Source: Lachnospiraceae bacterium (GTDB lineage: Bacteria; Bacillota_A; Clostridia; Lachnospirales; Lachnospiraceae). Taken from it: a stretch of DNA of 19,908 bases. Position numbers and translations under genes: made by a program. This document shows positions 7,784 to 16,530 of the stretch, piece after piece. Each line of letters starts with the position of its first letter. The first letter of the stretch is position 1. The DNA lies in NCBI GenBank assembly GCA_017620345.1, contig JAFZQP010000053.1, positions 1 to 19,908 on the forward strand, read 5' to 3'. The notes below the pieces were generated by a model. That model was not told the origin of the DNA, did not search any database, and was given only the letters and a program-made list of their open reading frames with translations.

Positions 7784-7792
7784 TGGTATAAT
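7784..7792 (+). promoter_or_regulatory. Extended -10 promoter of the MBOAT operon
   Basis: TGG-TATAAT carries a perfect -10 hexamer with the TGn extension, ending seven bases before the ATG at 7800. No -35 box is visible. It lies only 8 bases beyond the -35 box of the divergent ftsH promoter, so both promoters may compete for polymerase. Confidence 0.6.
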
Positions 7793-7799
7793 ACGTCTC

Positions 7800-9278
7800 A
7801 TGATACTTCCGTCTTATTCGTTCATATTCATATTTCTGCCGATAGTCGTGATCCTGTATTGGATCGCAAACGGGCGAAGGGCATACACAGCAGGAAAGGT
7901 GGTTCTTCTTGCTGCATCCCTTTATTTTTATGTGTTCCTTACCCCCGGAATAAAAGGGCTCATCGCTCTGCTGTCATCCGCTGCATTCTGCTATGTCATA
8001 GCAACTTTCGGTATAAGAAAGTGCACATCACCTGCAGCCCGGAAGACACTTCTTACCGCAGGTATCATTATAAATATCGCTCTTCTCATATACTGCAAAT
8101 ATCTTGATTATATACAGCAACTTATTTTCGGGGCAGAGAACTCTGCATCGTTTTATAAGGCTGTCGTTGTCCCGGTTGGCATAAGTTATTTTACTTTTTC
8201 GCAGATAGCATACCTTGTTGACACATACCGGAATCCTGACATGGAATATTCCATTCTCGACTATGCTCTCTTTGTCAGCTTCTTTCCGAAGATCTCGGTC
8301 GGTCCCATCGCGCTTTCGACCGATCTGATACCTCAGTTCAGTGACAGCTCCCGCAAAAAGATCGACTATGACAACATGGCAAAGGGCTTCTACAGATTTA
8401 CACTGGGACTTTCCAAGAAGCTTCTCCTGGCCGATAATCTCGGGAAGTTCTGTGACACGGGATATGCAAACATACCAAATCTTTCCTCGGGTGATGCGAT
8501 CCTTACGATACTGTCATATACTCTGCAGATATATTTTGATTTTTCAGGCTACTGTGATCTTGCATCCGGAATTTGCCTGATGCTTGGGATAGATCTGTGC
8601 GAAAACTTTGATGCGCCTTATCGGAGCCTGTCCGTAACCGAATTCTGGAAGAGATGGCACATCAGCCTCACGACTTTTTTCAGGAATTATCTGTATATCC
8701 CAATGGGAGGCAACAGGAAAGGAAAAATACGGACATACTTCAATAACATGTTCATATTCATCATAAGCGGTCTGTGGCACGGAGCCGCAACTCACTTTGT
8801 GCTGTGGGGAATGATCCACGGTATCGGTATCATCATCAGTAAACTCATATCGCCCGTAACAAAAAAGATACCCCGCTTACTGCGCTGGATACTGACATTT
8901 GTCTTTATCAATCTGGCATGGATATTCTTCAGGGCAGACAGTACAGGGATGGCAATGGATATGATAAAGCGTATATTTACCGGAGGATTCGGACCGCTTA
9001 ACAGCTCACTCATAGCGGCATGTATTCCGGCCGAATGCCAGCTCCTGCAATGGCTGATATTAAAGGCCGCTCCCAATATGACATTTTACAGCGGATGTGC
9101 GATATGGATAGCGCTCGTTGCGCTGGGAGTGTGGCTGGCATCATTTTCACGTTGTGCCAAAGAAAGATGTGATAACTTTACCGCTTCCGGAAGGAAGGTA
9201 CTTACGACCGTCATATTGTTCACATGGTCGGTACTTTCCCTGTCCGAGGTCGCGGAGTTTATTTATGTGAATTTCTGA
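7800..9278 (+). CDS. MBOAT-family O-acyltransferase (AlgI/DltB/PatB group)
   Basis: 492 residues with about ten or more hydrophobic helices throughout. The AlgI-type signature is clear: EFWKRWHISL (281-290), NYLYIPMGGNRKG and the catalytic segment SGLWHGAATHFVLWGMIHG with His327 and His340. MBOAT proteins of this group move an acyl group, usually acetyl, across the membrane onto an extracellular polysaccharide, teichoic acid or peptidoglycan. The start ATG gives the usual family beginning (SYSFIFIFLPIVVILYW). There is no ribosome site, and a perfect extended -10 ends seven bases upstream, implying a leaderless transcript. An SGNH-type gene follows four bases later, the common partner arrangement. 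No alginate or dlt genes are nearby, so the acceptor polymer is unknown. Confidence 0.93.
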   Translation: MILPSYSFIFIFLPIVVILYWIANGRRAYTAGKVVLLAASLYFYVFLTPGIKGLIALLSSAAFCYVIATFGIRKCTSPAARKTLLTAGIIINIALLIYCKYLDYIQQLIFGAENSASFYKAVVVPVGISYFTFSQIAYLVDTYRNPDMEYSILDYALFVSFFPKISVGPIALSTDLIPQFSDSSRKKIDYDNMAKGFYRFTLGLSKKLLLADNLGKFCDTGYANIPNLSSGDAILTILSYTLQIYFDFSGYCDLASGICLMLGIDLCENFDAPYRSLSVTEFWKRWHISLTTFFRNYLYIPMGGNRKGKIRTYFNNMFIFIISGLWHGAATHFVLWGMIHGIGIIISKLISPVTKKIPRLLRWILTFVFINLAWIFFRADSTGMAMDMIKRIFTGGFGPLNSSLIAACIPAECQLLQWLILKAAPNMTFYSGCAIWIALVALGVWLASFSRCAKERCDNFTASGRKVLTTVILFTWSVLSLSEVAEFIYVNF

Positions 9279-9282
9279 TACT

Positions 9283-10329
9283 ATGACAAGCAAACAGTTT
9301 TTTATCCGTTCAATCGCATATTCTCTCGGAGTATTGTTTGTTCTGGCAGCACTGACCGCTGTCATAGACCCCTTTGTCCATTATCATGCACCCTTCTTCG
9401 GTCTTGCCGCGGCAGAGACGGACGAGCGCGGGCAGATGATCGGCGTTGCCAAAAACATGCAATATGACACAGCGATCATAGGTTCTTCGATGAGCGAAAA
9501 TTTTGAAGCCGGATGGTTTGATGACGGCGTCATCGGAAACAGTACGGTAAAGCTGTCCATGCAGGGTGCACACTTTGATGATTATTCGAGGCTCTTAAAT
9601 GTTGTCCTGTTAAAACCTTCAACAAAAACAGTCATCATATCACTTGATAATTACATACTGCTCCACAATCCCGATGAACATCCGACAACGATACCGGACT
9701 ATCTCGAAAACGACACGTTAAAAGACGATGCGTACTATCTGTGGAACAAGTCGGTTGCTTTCGTGTACCTTCCTCAGTTCATCATCAATAACATCACCGA
9801 AGGTTTTTCTGCAGACAGTGCATATTGCTGGGCCGGCAGATACCGGTTCGACAGATATGTCGCACAGGCAACGTACCTTCCGTACAGACTGATGCAGCCG
9901 GATCCCGAAGAGAAATTTGATACATATTACGGAAATGTTGACAGATTCCTGGCATCAATGACACCGTATATAGAAGCGCGCCCCGATGTCCGGTTCATAT
10001 TCTACGCACCGCCCTACAGCATAATGTACTGGGACGACTGCATACTGCGGGGAAGGCTTACAGCCGAGATATGCGCATTGAACGAAACGTATAACAGACT
10101 TCTTGAATACGATAATGTCCGTATGTTTTATTTCCAGGACAGATGGGATATAATAACCAATCTTAACAACTATAAAGATTATTCGCATTTCAGTCAGGAT
10201 ATCAGTCACTACCTGTATGAATGCATGTCAAACGGAACATGCGAGGTCACAAAAGAAACATCTTTTGATACTCTTCTGAAGTTCTCCGAGGATGTGGCGG
10301 CATATGATCATGAATTAACGTTCCACTGA
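9283..10329 (+). CDS. SGNH-type acyltransferase partner of the MBOAT protein (AlgJ/DltD-like, tentative)
   Basis: 348 residues. One N-terminal hydrophobic helix (about 8-28) is followed by an extracytoplasmic domain. AIIGSSMSENF (64-74) resembles the nucleophile block of SGNH enzymes, with Ser69 as likely nucleophile. KDYSHFS near the C-terminus (Asp299, His302) matches the Asp-x-x-His block. Proteins of this kind are encoded beside MBOAT acyltransferases, take the exported acyl group and attach it to the surface polymer. The start lies four bases after the MBOAT stop and lacks a ribosome site, so coupling to upstream translation is likely. The last 15 bases overlap the end of the convergent nucleotidyltransferase gene. 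The family assignment rests on motifs and context only. Confidence 0.75.
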   Translation: MTSKQFFIRSIAYSLGVLFVLAALTAVIDPFVHYHAPFFGLAAAETDERGQMIGVAKNMQYDTAIIGSSMSENFEAGWFDDGVIGNSTVKLSMQGAHFDDYSRLLNVVLLKPSTKTVIISLDNYILLHNPDEHPTTIPDYLENDTLKDDAYYLWNKSVAFVYLPQFIINNITEGFSADSAYCWAGRYRFDRYVAQATYLPYRLMQPDPEEKFDTYYGNVDRFLASMTPYIEARPDVRFIFYAPPYSIMYWDDCILRGRLTAEICALNETYNRLLEYDNVRMFYFQDRWDIITNLNNYKDYSHFSQDISHYLYECMSNGTCEVTKETSFDTLLKFSEDVAAYDHELTFH

Positions 10330-11253
10330 TCCTGTCTGATCTTTCCACATAAAGCGAGGATAAACACCGGCAGCTTTCAGTTCGCCGATCCTGTCCTTTA
10401 CATACTGCTTATCTTCTTTGTATGTAACGCCGAACCATCTGTCATGAGACTCAAGAACCCTGACCGATGCCTTATCTGACTTTATCATCTCATCAACGAC
10501 AAACGGAAGATAGCACTCTGCTTTTTCGATATTCTTAGGAAGTTCCTCTTTGTAAAATCTTGTAAACGCCTTATCTGTCTCCGTAAGAAAATCGGGAGTG
10601 AACCCCCACAGGTTCATGCTCGTCGGGGTATCCGAAGAAACCGGAATATAATCACTTCCGTTCTCGGTATAAGCCGCGCCGTCATCTGTCATTATGATAC
10701 GTGTCCGCTCCACTATATCAACAAGATCTCCCTTTTCATCGACCGTACACAGTCCCCGGCTGACGGATCCGTTCTCTGTCAAAGTGTTGCCGAGTTTGAA
10801 GCCGACCATACAGTATCTGCCGGTCTGATCCTTAACACTTTCCAGGTACTCATATATCTTGACAAATGCTTCCCTTCCGTAAAAATCATCCGCGTTGATC
10901 ACGGCAAACGGGGAATGCACAACATTCCTTACGGATCTGACGGCATGAGCCGTACCGTAGGGCTTGGTGCGCTCTTTATATATCTGCTCTCCTTCGGGTA
11001 TATCAGACAGTTCCTGAAAGACATATTCCACTTCGATATGATCGGATACCGCATCGCCTACAGCTTCCTTAAACAGCTCCAGATTTTCTTTTTTGATTAT
11101 GAATATGACCTTGGAAAAACCGGCATATTTAGCATCGTATATCGAAAAGTCGATTATCTTGTCGCCTTCGTCATCGACCCTGTCTATCTGCTTTAATCCG
11201 CCATATCTGCTGCCCATTCCGGCAGCCATGATAACAAGTACTGGTTTATCCAT
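10315..11253 (-). CDS. Sugar-phosphate nucleotidyltransferase family protein
   Basis: 312 residues. The N-terminus has the nucleotide-binding signature VIMAAGMGSRYGGLKQ (about 7-22) of GalU/RmlA-type enzymes, followed by the metal-binding motif NADDFYG near residues 119-125 and GTAHAV, typical of binding of the nucleotide base. It should join a sugar 1-phosphate or similar substrate to an NTP, giving an activated sugar for surface glycans or storage; the substrate is not evident. It is the last gene of an operon with ptsI and a DUF1846 gene. The ATG follows the DUF1846 stop by six bases, and AAAGGATGA serves as both ribosome site and upstream stop. The 3' end runs 15 bases into the convergent SGNH gene. 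Confidence 0.85.
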   Translation of the reverse strand: MDKPVLVIMAAGMGSRYGGLKQIDRVDDEGDKIIDFSIYDAKYAGFSKVIFIIKKENLELFKEAVGDAVSDHIEVEYVFQELSDIPEGEQIYKERTKPYGTAHAVRSVRNVVHSPFAVINADDFYGREAFVKIYEYLESVKDQTGRYCMVGFKLGNTLTENGSVSRGLCTVDEKGDLVDIVERTRIIMTDDGAAYTENGSDYIPVSSDTPTSMNLWGFTPDFLTETDKAFTRFYKEELPKNIEKAECYLPFVVDEMIKSDKASVRVLESHDRWFGVTYKEDKQYVKDRIGELKAAGVYPRFMWKDQTGSVER

Positions 11254-11259
11254 GATATA

Positions 11260-12738
11260 TCATCCTTTTTCTTTATATACTTTTCTGACGGGTTCGCTTG
11301 TTACCTCGATGCCCAGTCTCTTAAACGTTCTGATATCCGCAGGTGAGAGCATTACCGATGTATGCACCTGCAGACCTTTCAGCTTCGGGATCTGCGCAAG
11401 TGCCTTCTTTGCATTCTCATCCGATATCGATGCTATGGAAAGAGCTATCAACACCTCGTCCGTATGAAGCCTCGGGTTCTTTCCTCCAAGGAATCTGACC
11501 TTTAATTCGGCAATGGGTTCTATCGCTTCCGGAGAGATCAGATGCGTATCATGATCGATACCTCCGAGAAATTTAAGCGCATTCAGAAGAAGCGCCGCCG
11601 ACGCACCGAGAAGATCCGTTGTCTTGCTAGTGATGATCGTACCGTCTTCAAGTTCGATAGCGGCAGTCGGAACACCAAGCTTTTCGGCACGTGCATTTGC
11701 CGCAACGGTAACCTTCCTGTCGTCGGTAGTGATACCTGCCTGCTTCATCAGGAATTCTATCTTGAGCACTTCACTCTCATTTGCCTTTTCTTCGACAACT
11801 CTGTTAAGTGTAGTGTAATACCTTCTGATTATCTCCTGTCTGGATGCCTCGCAGCATACTTCATCATCAATGATGCAGTTGCCCACCATGTTAACACCCA
11901 TATCCGTAGGTGACTTGTACGGGCTCTGTCCGTATATCTCCTCAAACATTGCATTAAGGACCGGGAATATCTCGATATCCCTGTTGTAGTTGACCGTAGT
12001 CTCACCGTACGCTTCAAGGTGGAACGGATCGATCATGTTCACATCATCAAGATCTGCCGTTGCCGCCTCATATGCAAGATTGATCGGATGCTTTAACGGA
12101 ATGTTCCATATCGGAAAAGTCTCAAACTTGGCATATCCTGCCTTGATCTTGCGCTTGTTCTCATGATAAAGCTGCGACAGACAGGTAGCCATCTTACCGC
12201 TCCCGGGGCCCGGAGCCGTTACAACGACGAGGGGTCTCGTTGTCTTGATATAATCATTCTTGCCGAATCCTTCATCACTCATGATGAGCGGTATATTGGA
12301 GGGATAACCTTCGATGAAATAATGCATGTACACATTGATCTTTCTCTTCTTCATCCGCTCCTTGAACTTCTTGGCAGTCTCCTGTCCCGTAAAGTGAGTG
12401 ACCACAACGGATGAAACATATAATCCCTTGTCCTCGAAAAGCTGCTTGAGACGCAACACATCTTCGTCGTATGTTATCCCGATGTCGCCCCTTATCTTCT
12501 TGCGGTCGATATCCATCGCGGAAATAACGATGACTATCTCAGCCTGATCGGACAGCTGCATGAGCATGCGAAGTTTACTGTCAGGTTCAAAACCCGGAAG
12601 AACTCTTGATGCATGATAGTCATCATAAAGTTTTCCCCCGAACTCAAGGTAAAGCTTGTCTCCGAACTTTCCTATCCTCTCCCGGATATGCTCCGATTGA
12701 GTCTTAAGATATTTTTCGTTGTCAAAACCGATCTTCAT
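11260..12738 (-). CDS. DUF1846 (UPF0371) family protein
   Basis: 492 residues, the usual full length. I recognise the family from its well-conserved body: MKIGFDNEKYLKTQSEHIRE at the start, then YDDYHASRVLPGF, the P-loop-like VTAPGPGSGKMATCLSQLYHE (Gly/Lys-rich core about 175-183) and FPIWNIPLKHPINLAYEAATADL. The glycine loop suggests nucleotide or phosphate binding, but as far as I know the biochemical function is not established. It is a cytoplasmic protein without signal or membrane helix. AGGAGGGG ten bases before the ATG is an excellent ribosome site. It lies 23 bases after ptsI and six bases before the nucleotidyltransferase gene, so all three are probably co-transcribed. Confidence 0.92.
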   Translation of the reverse strand: MKIGFDNEKYLKTQSEHIRERIGKFGDKLYLEFGGKLYDDYHASRVLPGFEPDSKLRMLMQLSDQAEIVIVISAMDIDRKKIRGDIGITYDEDVLRLKQLFEDKGLYVSSVVVTHFTGQETAKKFKERMKKRKINVYMHYFIEGYPSNIPLIMSDEGFGKNDYIKTTRPLVVVTAPGPGSGKMATCLSQLYHENKRKIKAGYAKFETFPIWNIPLKHPINLAYEAATADLDDVNMIDPFHLEAYGETTVNYNRDIEIFPVLNAMFEEIYGQSPYKSPTDMGVNMVGNCIIDDEVCCEASRQEIIRRYYTTLNRVVEEKANESEVLKIEFLMKQAGITTDDRKVTVAANARAEKLGVPTAAIELEDGTIITSKTTDLLGASAALLLNALKFLGGIDHDTHLISPEAIEPIAELKVRFLGGKNPRLHTDEVLIALSIASISDENAKKALAQIPKLKGLQVHTSVMLSPADIRTFKRLGIEVTSEPVRKVYKEKG

Positions 12739-12761
12739 TGTAAAAATGCCCCTCCTATCTG

Positions 12762-14384
12762 CTAATCACATTCTCGTATTTTCTTCCTGAGTGGCAGGAC
12801 CATGTTCGGGGCAACAGACAATGCATCTATTCCCATGTCAATAAAGTCCTGTGTATGATCAAGATCCGCGGCAGCCTCACCGCAGATGTCTACCTCAATT
12901 CCGGCCCGGTGTGCATTCTCCGCGGTGATCTGTATCATCTTGAGAACTGCGGGATGCATCTTGTTAAAATATGTTTCAAGCTTCGGATTCTGCCTGTCGA
13001 TGGCCAGCGTGTACTGTGTCAGATCGTTGGTCCCTATGCTGAAGAAATCAACTTCCTTTGCAAGCTTGTCACTGATCATGACCGCAGCAGGAGTCTCTAT
13101 CATTATACCGAGTCTCATGTCTTTTTTGTACTCTATACCTTCCGCATCCAGTTCATCCGTAACCTCCCCGATGATCTTCCTGATCTGCCTGACCTCATCA
13201 ACGGAGATGATAAGAGGAAACAGTATGTCGAGATTTCCGAATGCCGATGCCCTGTACAGAGCCCGAAGCTGAGTCTTGAATATACCCGGCTGTGCCAGAC
13301 TGATCCTTATCGCTCTGTATCCGAGCGCGGGATTGTTCTCCTTCTCGGGTCTGAAATACGCTGCCTGCTTGTCGGTACCAAGATCAAGCGTGCGGATTAT
13401 GACTTTACGCCCCCGCATCTTCTCAAGAACCTCCTTGTATGCAAGGAACTGTTCCTCTTCGGATGGATATGTGGGACTGTCCATGTATATGAATTCACTT
13501 CGAAGCAGGCCTATACCTCCGGCATCGTATGCAAGCGCGATATCCGCACCATCGGTACTTCCGATATTTGCATACACGTTGATATACGAACCGCTCTTCG
13601 TGATATTGTTCTTGCCCTTAAGCAGAAGCAGCATCCTCTGCTGTTCTTCGAACTCCTTCTGCTTGCGTTTCATCCTTTCAAGAGTCCTCTTGTCGGGATC
13701 GATTATGAGTTCACCCTTTATGCCGTTTAGTATTGCATTTCTGCCGTCATAGATCGACAGCATCTCCTGCCCCAGACCGACTACCGAAGGCAGTCCCATG
13801 GTTCCCGCGAGTATGGCCGCATGACTTACAGGAGACCCGAACATCGTAGCCATCCCGAGAACATTATCCTTGTTGAACAGGACAACCTCACCTGCGTTAA
13901 AATCATCCGATGCGATTATACAGGATTCCCCCGGTTCTATCATCTCGGTCTCAAGTCCGCACAGTATCCGAAGAAGCCTCTCCGACACATCTCTTACATC
14001 CGCCACATGGCTTCTCATATACTTGTCTTCTATCGAAGTAAACAGACGGGAAAATTCATCCGATGCAAGAGAGACTGCATAAGCCGCATTATATGCGTGC
14101 TGCCTTATCTGATCTTCAACAAAACCGATATACTGCGTATCCTCAAGCAGCATTTCCTGCGCAACGAATATCGATGCATTGAGTTCGCCCAGATATGCCA
14201 CCGTCGATTCATACAGGCTCTCCAGCTGTTCTATGGCTTTAAGGCGTGCTTCATTAAACACACGGATCTCAGCATCCGTATCCTCCACGGTTGCTCTTGA
14301 TATATGCTTGTCGGGATGCATATACACAAAGAGCTTTCCTATCGCTATTCCCGAAACTACTCTTGTACCTTTTAGGATGACCAT
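12762..14384 (-). CDS. ptsI: Phosphoenolpyruvate-protein phosphotransferase (PTS Enzyme I)
   Basis: 540 residues from the chosen ATG at 14384. Enzyme I takes phosphate from PEP onto a histidine and hands it to HPr, powering PTS sugar uptake. The N-terminus MVILKGTRVVSGIAIGK is the usual family start; an in-frame ATG 29 codons upstream lies across the promoter and is rejected. The phospho-His block reads GSPVSHAAILAGTMGLPSVVG (His188) where typical enzymes have GGRTSH. The PEP domain has NPALGYRAIR, the metal and PEP site FSIGTNDLTQYTLAIDR, and DICGEAAAD with the catalytic Cys501. No ptsH or sugar-specific Enzyme II gene is in the window. It leads an operon with the DUF1846 and nucleotidyltransferase genes. 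No clear ribosome site precedes it. Confidence 0.93.
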   Translation of the reverse strand: MVILKGTRVVSGIAIGKLFVYMHPDKHISRATVEDTDAEIRVFNEARLKAIEQLESLYESTVAYLGELNASIFVAQEMLLEDTQYIGFVEDQIRQHAYNAAYAVSLASDEFSRLFTSIEDKYMRSHVADVRDVSERLLRILCGLETEMIEPGESCIIASDDFNAGEVVLFNKDNVLGMATMFGSPVSHAAILAGTMGLPSVVGLGQEMLSIYDGRNAILNGIKGELIIDPDKRTLERMKRKQKEFEEQQRMLLLLKGKNNITKSGSYINVYANIGSTDGADIALAYDAGGIGLLRSEFIYMDSPTYPSEEEQFLAYKEVLEKMRGRKVIIRTLDLGTDKQAAYFRPEKENNPALGYRAIRISLAQPGIFKTQLRALYRASAFGNLDILFPLIISVDEVRQIRKIIGEVTDELDAEGIEYKKDMRLGIMIETPAAVMISDKLAKEVDFFSIGTNDLTQYTLAIDRQNPKLETYFNKMHPAVLKMIQITAENAHRAGIEVDICGEAAADLDHTQDFIDMGIDALSVAPNMVLPLRKKIRECD

Positions 14385-14394
14385 AACATCTTTA

Positions 14395-14403
14395 ATATTA
14401 CCA
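14395..14403 (-). promoter_or_regulatory. Candidate extended -10 promoter of ptsI
   Basis: Minus strand TGG-TAATAT ends ten bases before the ptsI ATG, so the leader would be about four or five bases. A second hexamer, TATACT at 14412-14417, could give a leader of about 20 bases instead. Neither has a good -35 box. Confidence 0.35.
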
Positions 14404-14413
14404 TATTTTGTAG

Positions 14414-14419
14414 TATAAT
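14414..14419 (+). promoter_or_regulatory. Candidate promoter of the P1B ATPase operon
   Basis: A perfect -10 TATAAT lies 54 bases upstream of the ATPase start, with a weak -35 TTTAAT 17 bases upstream (14391-14396). An alternative is TTGTAG (14408-14413) with TATAAA (14432-14437) at 18-base spacing. The region also contains the divergent ptsI promoter. I see no copper-regulator (CsoR/CopY) inverted repeat. Confidence 0.4.
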
Positions 14420-14472
14420 GCTTGTGTTTATTATAAATATTGTGGCAGGCTGCATTTCCGAAAGGTTTCATT

Positions 14473-16530
14473 ATGTCCGATTACAAGAAAATGACGAAGG
14501 TCTTATTCCTGTCTGTCATTTTAACCATCATACTTGTTCTTCTCTCATTATTTCAGGATCAGATAGGTCAGATCCCTCTGTTTATCATCAGATCGATATT
14601 ATCCCTGGTCGTAATATTCCTGAACAGAAGGATCTTTATAAACGGTCTCGTTCCGGTCATCAGAGGTTCTTTTAACATGGATACTCTTGTCAGTCTCGGA
14701 GCGGGGGCAGCGTTTATATACAGCATCGTTATATCCGTCATCAACATGATCTACTATAAAGGCTCGACAGAATACATCGGAGAATCCGAACTGTATTTTG
14801 AATCGTGCTCCATCATCCTGACGATCGTCCTTGCCGGGAAGGTACTCGAAGAGATAACCCGCGGCAAAACAGCGGACGCGGTGAAGGATCTTGCCGACAT
14901 GTCTCCCAAGACAGCTCTTCTTCTTGATAACGGTCAGGAAAGGGAGGTACCTGTAGAAGAGATAAAAGCCGGTGACTTATTTATCCTGAAGCCGGGCATG
15001 AGTGTTCCCGCTGACGGGATAATAGAATCCGGTACAAGCGCCGTTAACGAGGCCTCTCTTACCGGAGAATCAATGCCTGTAGACAAAGAGCCGGGCATGA
15101 CAGTCTGTGCTTCAACGATCAATATGTCCGGATTCCTTACGTGCCGTGCAACAAATGTCGGAGCAGACACGGCATTTTCCAGGATAGTTCAGATGGTTTC
15201 CGATGCCTCATCAGGGAAGGCCGCCATCTCCAGAACAGCTGACAGAATATGCGCGATCTTCATACCTTTTGTTATCCTGCTTTCCGTCATCTGCTTCATC
15301 ATATGGATGGTATCGGGAATGGGAGTATCATTTTCGATCGCAAGAGCGGTCAGCGTTCTGATCGTAAGCTGCCCGTGCGCACTCAGTCTTGCGGCTCCGA
15401 TCGCGATAATGATCGGTAACAGCGTTGCCGGCAGACACGGCATACTGTACAAGACCGCACAGGCCATTGAAAACACCGGGAAAACACAGATCGTTGTTGT
15501 TGACAAGACCGGAACACTCACGACCGGTAATCCGAAGATAACCGATATAATCAGTACCGAAAACGATATAGAACACAGGGATCTGTTATTATCAATAGCT
15601 TATGCTCTTGAGTCAAAAAGTGAACATCCTCTTGCAAAAGCCATATGCTCATATGCTGAAAAGAGATTCGTCAAAAAACTTGAAACTACCGATTTTGAAG
15701 CAATACCCGGTAAGGGAATAAAGGCCGGTCTTATGATCGCGGGGCAGAAGCGCACGGTCTACGCAGGAAGCGAGGCCTTCATAGGACAGGCTCTTGTCGG
15801 AAAAGATGACAGCGAATACAGCAATGAATTCTCTGCCATCATACGAAGACTTGTCGCAGAAGGAAAGACTCCGACATTATTCGCATCGGAATCCGGAATG
15901 CTCGGCGTCATCGCTGCCGCAGATGAGATCAAGGAAGGAAGCAGCGAAGCCATATCGGCACTGCATGCGGAAGATATACACGTATGCATGGTAACGGGCG
16001 ACAAACTGGCCAACTCCGAAGCCGTAGGAGCGCAGGTGGGAATAGAACCGGATGAAGTTATTTCCGAAGTACTTCCCGACGAAAAAGCCGCCATTGTTGC
16101 AAAGCTGAAAGAAACAGGCAAGGTCGCAATGATCGGAGACGGAGTTAACGACGCACCGGCTCTTACCGTTGCAGATGCGGGTATCGCGATCGGAGCCGGA
16201 ACGGATGTAGCCGTCGATGCGGCAGACGTCGTACTCATACAGGACAGTCTTATTACCGCCGTAGACGCAATAAGGCTCTCCAGAGATACCTTGAAGATCA
16301 TACGACAGAATCTGTTCTGGGCATTGTCATATAACGTTATCGGTATTCCTCTTGCCGCAGGATGTTTTTACAAGGCATTCGGATGGATACTCGATCCTAT
16401 GCTCTGTGCTGCAGCTATGTCATTATCAAGTTTGTTTGTGATCACCAACGCACTTAGGATCTTTTCTTTTACGACCACCACAGCCTATGAACCAGAAGAA
16501 CAAACTGAAGAGTCTACTGAGGACGATTAA
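14473..16530 (+). CDS. P1B-type heavy-metal (probably copper) transporting ATPase
   Basis: 685 residues from the ATG at 14473, chosen because AAAGG lies seven bases upstream; a TTG 33 bases earlier is less likely. Eight membrane helices are visible (about 9-27, 33-56, 69-93, 107-126, 261-282, 289-312, 613-635 and 640-662). The actuator motif is TGES (197-200), the metal site CPC (300-302), the phosphorylation site DKTGTLT (344-350), the HMA motif SEHP (383-386), then TGDK (508-511) and GDGVND (555-560). YN (620-621) in helix 7 and MSLSS (649-653) in helix 8 are the residues that mark Cu(I) pumps. The cytosolic metal-binding domain (GMTCxxC) found at the N-terminus of most CopA proteins is absent. 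The 3' end overlaps the next gene by 44 bases. Confidence 0.93.
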   Translation: MSDYKKMTKVLFLSVILTIILVLLSLFQDQIGQIPLFIIRSILSLVVIFLNRRIFINGLVPVIRGSFNMDTLVSLGAGAAFIYSIVISVINMIYYKGSTEYIGESELYFESCSIILTIVLAGKVLEEITRGKTADAVKDLADMSPKTALLLDNGQEREVPVEEIKAGDLFILKPGMSVPADGIIESGTSAVNEASLTGESMPVDKEPGMTVCASTINMSGFLTCRATNVGADTAFSRIVQMVSDASSGKAAISRTADRICAIFIPFVILLSVICFIIWMVSGMGVSFSIARAVSVLIVSCPCALSLAAPIAIMIGNSVAGRHGILYKTAQAIENTGKTQIVVVDKTGTLTTGNPKITDIISTENDIEHRDLLLSIAYALESKSEHPLAKAICSYAEKRFVKKLETTDFEAIPGKGIKAGLMIAGQKRTVYAGSEAFIGQALVGKDDSEYSNEFSAIIRRLVAEGKTPTLFASESGMLGVIAAADEIKEGSSEAISALHAEDIHVCMVTGDKLANSEAVGAQVGIEPDEVISEVLPDEKAAIVAKLKETGKVAMIGDGVNDAPALTVADAGIAIGAGTDVAVDAADVVLIQDSLITAVDAIRLSRDTLKIIRQNLFWALSYNVIGIPLAAGCFYKAFGWILDPMLCAAAMSLSSLFVITNALRIFSFTTTTAYEPEEQTEESTEDD

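Noticed and set aside
14385..14471. Upstream ATG extending ptsI by 29 residues
   Set aside because: The extension runs through the divergent promoter region, adds non-conserved residues, and the family start at 14384 fits Enzyme I.
14440..14472. TTG start 33 bases before the ATPase ATG
   Set aside because: No ribosome site precedes the TTG, whereas AAAGG is correctly placed before the ATG at 14473.
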